From CAYFUF01 sp964394795 (lineage in GTDB: Bacteria > Bacillota > Clostridia > Tissierellales > Peptoniphilaceae): 17,725 nt of DNA. A program made the position numbers and the translations under genes. The stretch spans positions 1 to 17,725 of the forward strand of contig CAYMYX010000032.1 in the NCBI GenBank assembly GCA_964394795.1, read 5' to 3'. Shown here one piece after another: positions 14,671 through 17,725 of this stretch. Under the pieces are notes generated by a model that worked only from the letters and a program-made list of their open reading frames with translations, did no database searches and was not told the origin of the DNA. How positions within the stretch are numbered: the first letter of the stretch is position 1; every line of letters begins with the position of its first letter.

Positions 14671-14710
14671 ACAACCAACCGTTGTACAACAAATCGTTGT
14701 ATACTATAAG
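14671..14710 (+). promoter_or_regulatory. Promoter with two abutting ACAAC-N5-GTTGT operators
   Basis: Two perfect 15-bp interrupted palindromes abut with no gap: ACAAC-CAACC-GTTGT (14671-14685) and ACAAC-AAATC-GTTGT (14686-14700). Their junction is itself the 10-bp palindrome GTTGTACAAC. A promoter overlaps them: TTGTAC (14682-14687), 17 bases, TATAAG (14705-14710), with TATACT as an alternative -10 at 14700-14705. A dimer on either site would block RNA polymerase. The layout fits TetR-type or XRE-type repression; the binding protein is not proven. The start codon of the XRE gene is 98 bases past the -10, leaving a long leader with no evident hairpin. Confidence 0.75.
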
Positions 14711-14808
14711 GGCGAAAACAACCACCTGCTGAAAAAAATGAGAAGTTTCGGGTTTATGATGAGAGTGTAAATCAACACAATCATACAAATGAACCTAAGG
14801 AGAATACT

Positions 14809-16014
14809 ATGCAAACCAATGATATCGGAAGTCGAATTGCTCAACGTCGCAAAACCCTCGGCCTGTCCCAAACGGATTTAGCCAGAGCCTTAAACCTTTC
14901 CCCCCAAGCTGTATCCAAATGGGAAAACGGATTAGGATCTCCGGATATCGGCCTACTGCCGGATATCGGGAGAATCTTGGAAATGAACATGAACCAACTC
15001 TTGGGCACGGAACCCCTCCAAGAAGAGGAAGTTTCTTTTGGCGAAGATGAGGAATCTTATGACTTTCCCCAAGAGTATAAGGGCCTAACCTTTGTAGCTT
15101 CTTACGGAGACCGCGCCTGTTACTCCGATGCAAAGGCGTCCGAAGTTGACCAAAACTTTATCAGCTTTGAGGATGGCAGCCAGGTCGACCTCAACGAAGG
15201 TCTCGTCATTAACAGAGGCTCTCAACGCATTGACCTCGTCTACTGGAACAAGCTGGACAGGGAGCCCATCTATGATGAGAAGGAAGAACAAGGTGAAGAA
15301 AACGCAGAAGTCACTGGCTACAAAATCGATGTATCCAACCAATGCACCATCAACTTTCTTCCTGCTAAGGATGGCCGCTTTTCCTGGAATGCCCAAGGTA
15401 GTGCCCGCTTCATGGACAGCTTTGAGGTTAATGAAGATGGTGGGATCATTCACTTTAAAGTAAAACCCATGCAAAATACGGGGATTTTGTCCTTCCTGAA
15501 TGCTCACAACACAACAGGCGAACTCAATATTCATGTTCCCGTAAGTAAAATTGACAGCCTCGATGTCACGGTTCGTGGGGCCAGTGACATCAACTCCTCT
15601 ATTGGTTTCAATCGGGCTAACATCGCCATCTCCGGTGCAGGGGACGTCTCCCTGTCGTCCGTTGATGATGCCTTTATCCGACTGTCGGGCGCGGGCGATG
15701 TCAACCTCAGCCAAGCCAAAGCTGCCAAAATTATTCTTTCGGGTGCAGGAGACATCAATATTGGTGAGATCACAGGCGACTACCTGGATGTCCAAGTCTC
15801 CGGTGCAGGTGACTGCCGGGTCGGCTCCGGTTCCGTCCAATATCTGAAATGCGCCATCAGCGGCACAGGAGATTTCCGCGGCGAAAAACTGGAGACGGTG
15901 GATTCCGACTTCAGATTGAGCGGATTCGGTACAGCCGTCGTAGGCCGTGTATCGGGCCATTCCGTCGAGAAAGTAAGCAAAGGGTCTACCCTCCGGATAC
16001 TCCAGCGCGGATAA
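14809..16014 (+). CDS. XRE helix-turn-helix fused to GIN/DUF2807-like beta-solenoid
   Basis: This is a 401-residue protein with TAAGGAG before the ATG. Residues 6-63 are a canonical XRE/HTH_3 domain: IAQRRKTLGLSQTDLARAL, then LSPQAVSKWENGLGSPD with the recognition helix. An acidic linker (70-90) and a unique middle region (90-230) follow. Residues 238-375 are a repeating beta domain with an SGAGD-type turn every 18-20 residues: RGASD 256, SGAGD 275, 293, 311 and 331, SGTGD 351, SGFGT 371. This is the pattern of DUF2807/DUF4097 'head GIN' domains, which are normally found on exported or membrane proteins. Here there is no signal peptide or membrane helix, so the solenoid should be cytoplasmic and may sense a ligand or mediate assembly for DNA binding (inference). 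It lies behind the double operator at 14671, so autoregulation is plausible. Confidence 0.9.
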   Translation: MQTNDIGSRIAQRRKTLGLSQTDLARALNLSPQAVSKWENGLGSPDIGLLPDIGRILEMNMNQLLGTEPLQEEEVSFGEDEESYDFPQEYKGLTFVASYGDRACYSDAKASEVDQNFISFEDGSQVDLNEGLVINRGSQRIDLVYWNKLDREPIYDEKEEQGEENAEVTGYKIDVSNQCTINFLPAKDGRFSWNAQGSARFMDSFEVNEDGGIIHFKVKPMQNTGILSFLNAHNTTGELNIHVPVSKIDSLDVTVRGASDINSSIGFNRANIAISGAGDVSLSSVDDAFIRLSGAGDVNLSQAKAAKIILSGAGDINIGEITGDYLDVQVSGAGDCRVGSGSVQYLKCAISGTGDFRGEKLETVDSDFRLSGFGTAVVGRVSGHSVEKVSKGSTLRILQRG

Positions 16015-16060
16015 TGATACTAAACGAAAAGGGGATGTTGCAAAATAGACTCTGAGGTGG

Positions 16061-16097
16061 CCCCATAAAACTGGATATTTAGTCCAGCTTTATGGGG
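16061..16097. repeat. Composite inverted repeat resembling abutted IS3-family ends
   Basis: CCCCATAAA (16061-16069) pairs with TTTATGGGG (16089-16097), and inside it CTGGA (16071-16075) pairs with TCCAG (16083-16087), around a 7-base loop. Read outward, both arms resemble the TGACCCCATAAA-type ends of IS3/IS150-group elements, as if the interior had been lost. It could also end transcription of the XRE gene, which has no other terminator, but no T run follows. Confidence 0.5.
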
Positions 16098-16223
16098 TCA
16101 GTATATTATGAACCAGTCCTTTCTTTTTGGGGTGATAACCTAGAGAATTAAGATTTTCTATTTTTGGTTGGCTGTCACTATGACTTATATACCAAATCAA
16201 ATCTTCTTCGTTTTGGAATATAA

Positions 16224-16323
16224 NNNNNNNNNNNNNNNNNNNNNNNNNNNNNNNNNNNNNNNNNNNNNNNNNNNNNNNNNNNNNNNNNNNNNNNNNNNNN
16301 NNNNNNNNNNNNNNNNNNNNNNN
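16224..16323. other. Assembly gap of 100 N with a 20-bp duplicated edge
   Basis: Exactly 100 N, the usual placeholder for a gap of unknown size. The 20 bases before it (16204-16223) and the 20 bases after it (16324-16343) are identical, beginning TTCTTCGTTTTGG. The two contigs therefore overlap and may join directly, or a repeat may have been collapsed here. Confidence 0.95.
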
Positions 16324-16358
16324 TTCTTCGTTTTGGAATATAATTTTCACCCCATTTA

Positions 16359-16392
16359 TATACCAAAGCGCATTTTTCTTCACTTTGGTATA
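16359..16392. repeat. 10-bp perfect inverted repeat with 14-base loop
   Basis: TATACCAAAG (16359-16368) pairs with CTTTGGTATA (16383-16392). A related imperfect copy, TATACCAAA with TTTTGGAATATA, spans 16188-16222 just left of the gap. The loops of both, and of the equivalent region in cluster 1 (7389-7408), share a CGCAT-TTCTT-like core even though the stems differ. Confidence 0.6.
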
Positions 16393-16456
16393 AATAGCCC
16401 TTGAAGATTTTCCAATTCAGCACTGACCTTAGCAAATACGTGAGCCACCCGCCTGA

Positions 16457-16591
16457 ACCCAAAACCACAACAATAAAGCAGGGCCACCAAACCTCACTTT
16501 CTATCTAAACGTCGCGAATAACTTTTCAAAAGTCTCTTCTAGAGGCAGAAAAGGGGCTGTGTCAGAATGACTAACAATTCTTACACAGCCC
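16457..16591. repeat. Repeat unit C copy 3 followed by unit A copy 3
   Basis: Unit C (16457-16529) is the most decayed of three copies: its hairpin arms no longer match fully (AGCAGGG against CCTCACT). Unit A follows as GGGCTGTGTCAGAAT (16554-16568) and ATTCTTACACAGCCC (16577-16591), with one mismatch and the same 8-base loop length as copy 2, then CTCTTTTCTT. The order here is C then A, the reverse of clusters 1 and 2. Unit A may serve as a terminator on + only, since its T-rich tail is on that strand. Confidence 0.7.
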
Positions 16592-16730
16592 TCTTTTCTT
16601 GTCTTGTTGTAACTCACTAGTTTGTGGCTCATCAATTATATCAGCAGACAAAGAGGATCTAGCAATTTGCAAAGTCCTTCTTTGTTTTACAGGGTCTATT
16701 TTGCAACAGCCCCTTTATTTATACAACTTC

Positions 16731-17159
16731 TTAGAGGACTTCGATACTGTCCCCGACTTTGACCCTACCGCCTCGTATAATCTTGGTGAAGATTCCTTGG
16801 GTTGGCATGATGCACTTGCCTACTGACTGCTTGATGGCACAACCAGTGTGACACTCCTTACCGATCTGGGTGACTTCTTGGATGGTCTCTCCGATGGCTA
16901 ACTGGGTGCCCACAGGAAGTTCATAGAGGACAATTCCCTCTGTGGTGATGTTCTCCGCAAAGTCTCCGTCATGTAAAGTGGGAATGTTCTCCCTCATTAT
17001 CTCGATGGATTCTTCCGCTAAGAGGCTAACCTGCCTGTGCCATTTCCCGCCATGGGCGTCATTCTCCAAACCAAAATCTTCAATGAAGATCCCTTCCGTT
17101 TGGGGAATCTTCACGACTCCCTTTTTATCCGAACGATTTATCGAAACTACTTTCCCCAA
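16731..17159 (-). CDS. MOSC domain protein
   Basis: This is a 142-residue protein that starts with TTG at 17159-17157. AGAAGGAG six bases upstream fixes this start, and no ATG is in a better place. MOSC domains are linked to molybdenum-cofactor sulfuration or metal-sulfur transfer. Signature features are GLENDAHGGKWHRQVSLL (30-47), DFAENITTEGI (66-76) and GKECHTGCAIKQSVGKCIMP (100-119), with Cys103, Cys107 and Cys116; the last region holds the usual conserved Cys. The protein is a stand-alone MOSC domain with no ferredoxin or beta-barrel partner. It lies 22 bases after moaB on the same strand, so the two form an operon. The stop is 18 bases from the unit-B end of the element, and it has no clear terminator of its own. 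Confidence 0.92.
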   Translation of the reverse strand: MGKVVSINRSDKKGVVKIPQTEGIFIEDFGLENDAHGGKWHRQVSLLAEESIEIMRENIPTLHDGDFAENITTEGIVLYELPVGTQLAIGETIQEVTQIGKECHTGCAIKQSVGKCIMPTQGIFTKIIRGGRVKVGDSIEVL

Positions 17160-17181
17160 AGTTTTCTCCTTCTCTATTATC

Positions 17182-17679
17182 TTACTCGTGCTGAGTAAAG
17201 GTCCCCGTCATAATCTCAAGGCCGTGGCCCAAAGCCGGCAAGACTGCCTCTATGCTCTCCTTAACCGCCTTTGGGCTGCCTGGGAGGTTAATAATTAAAC
17301 TGTTGTTGCAGATGCCGCTGACCGCACGTGAAAGCATCCAGTGATCGGTCTTCTCCTTGGAGAAGAGGCGGATCGCTTCAGAAAGTCCTGGCGTTTCCTT
17401 TTGGATGACCGCCTTCGTTGCCTCCGGGGTGTTATCTCTTGCACTGAAGCCGGTGCCTCCAGACGTCCAGATAAGATCAATTTCTGGATTATCGGCAAAG
17501 CTCTCCATGGCCTCAATTAAGGCATCGACATCGTCAGGTACGATGACGGAATCAACAAAATGGTACAGATCAGGTAGAGAAGCTTTGATGGCGTCGATAC
17601 AAAGGTCCTGCTTTTCACCTGTCGACCGGCTGTCGCTGGCTATGATAATGCCGTAGTTAAAGGCTTTTTGATTAGTCAT
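17182..17679 (-). CDS. moaB: MoaB/Mog-type molybdenum cofactor biosynthesis protein
   Basis: This is a 165-residue protein of the MoaB/MogA fold, which adenylylates molybdopterin before metal insertion. I start it at 17679, giving MTNQKAFNYGIII, because GGAG lies six bases before that ATG; an earlier ATG at 17691 has no ribosome site and includes the GGAG itself. Motifs are TSGGTGFSARDNTPEAT (72-88, the molybdopterin-binding GGTG loop with its Asp) and LSRAVSGICNNSLIINLPGS (116-135), followed by PKAV. The family distinction between MoaB and MogA cannot be made from this alone. It is the first gene of a moaB-MOSC pair; other Moco genes are not in the window. Confidence 0.9.
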   Translation of the reverse strand: MTNQKAFNYGIIIASDSRSTGEKQDLCIDAIKASLPDLYHFVDSVIVPDDVDALIEAMESFADNPEIDLIWTSGGTGFSARDNTPEATKAVIQKETPGLSEAIRLFSKEKTDHWMLSRAVSGICNNSLIINLPGSPKAVKESIEAVLPALGHGLEIMTGTFTQHE

Positions 17680-17703
17680 ATTCATCTCCATAATATTTTT
17701 CTC

Positions 17704-17714
17704 GGTACTGTACC
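17704..17714 (-). promoter_or_regulatory. 11-bp palindrome upstream of moaB
   Basis: GGTACTGTACC is a perfect palindrome around its central base, 24 bases before the chosen moaB start. It could be an operator; the window ends before any -35 region can be seen. Confidence 0.3.
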
Positions 17715-17725
17715 TTATTTTATCA

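Larger units (their letters stand above)
16031..16713. mobile_element. Non-autonomous element bounded by unit B inverted repeats, containing units D, C and A
   Basis: The 716-base gene-free stretch 16015-16730 is mostly this element. Its ends, 16031-16053 and 16691-16713, are 23-bp inverted repeats with two mismatches (left starts GGGGATGTTGCAAAATAGAC; right ends TTTTGCAACAGCCCC). Inside are an IS3-like double end (16061-16097), unit D (16116-16178), paired hairpins and the N gap, unit C copy 3 (16457-16529) and unit A copy 3 (16554-16591). No intact transposase is readable. A - strand frame ending near 16100 gives HSDSQPKIENLNSLGYHPKK, which shares residues with the equivalent decayed frame at 7280-7342 and may be a transposase relic. 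No clear target-site duplication is seen. Confidence 0.6.

Noticed and set aside
14739..14771. Ten-codon leader frame (MRSFGFMMRV) before the XRE gene
   Set aside because: There is no ribosome site and no attenuator hairpin downstream.
15085..15960. Long - strand open frame of 291 residues
   Set aside because: It is antisense to the XRE-solenoid gene, has no ribosome site or family match, and arises from the codon pattern of the real gene.

Overview
The window reads as chromosomal DNA from a low-to-mid GC Gram-positive bacterium, most likely in the order Lactobacillales. Evidence for this is the strong AGGAGG-type ribosome binding sites, the lipobox lipoproteins with Ser/Glu-rich spacers, the DUF1836-DegV pair, and a tyrA without an ACT domain. 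An Aerococcaceae or Carnobacteriaceae member is plausible but cannot be fixed from this sequence. A run of exactly 100 N shows it is a draft scaffold.

Layout. Positions 1-2246 hold the end of an aromatic amino acid operon on the + strand: aroA (3' part), tyrA and aroF (DAHP synthase), closed by a hairpin. A structured leader then precedes a Ser/Glu-linker lipoprotein (2427-3242). Next, on the - strand, comes a Gln/Ser/Gly/Tyr-rich four-helix membrane protein (3317-4444), followed by a DUF1232/YkvA-like protein (+) and a PepSY-like lipoprotein (-) behind a TACANNTGTA palindrome. A single-chain methyltransferase-GNAT fusion follows (5915-7231). Positions 8722-7554 are a - strand operon: cyclophilin, a 35-residue membrane peptide missing from ordinary ORF calls, and a CsbD-like protein with a histone-H1-like basic tail. 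Positions 8944-11991 hold, on the + strand, an FAD/NAD(P) protein, then DUF1836 and DegV genes; DUF1836 has a near-consensus promoter. Positions 12201-14576 are a divergent pair: a D-2-hydroxyacid dehydrogenase (-) and a DAO-type flavin oxidoreductase (+). Positions 14671-16014 hold a tandem-palindrome operator/promoter and a gene fusing an XRE helix-turn-helix to a GIN/DUF2807-type beta-solenoid. The right end (16731-17679, -) is a moaB-MOSC pair of molybdenum-cofactor type.

Between genes there is a family of dispersed repeats, present at 7248-7550, 12008-12179 and 16031-16713. I label four units. A is a hairpin starting GGGCTGTGTCAGAAT. B is a 23-bp end starting GGGGCTGTTGCAAAA. C is an ~80-bp terminator-bearing unit. 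D is a ~63-bp segment. At 16031-16713 the B units form terminal inverted repeats of a ~0.68-kb non-autonomous element that also contains the assembly gap.

The most unusual items are the XRE-beta-solenoid fusion with its double palindrome, the repeat family whose C units serve as terminators for two unrelated host genes, the prion-like membrane protein, and the structured leader of the first lipoprotein. No defence system, CRISPR array, tRNA or rRNA was seen.
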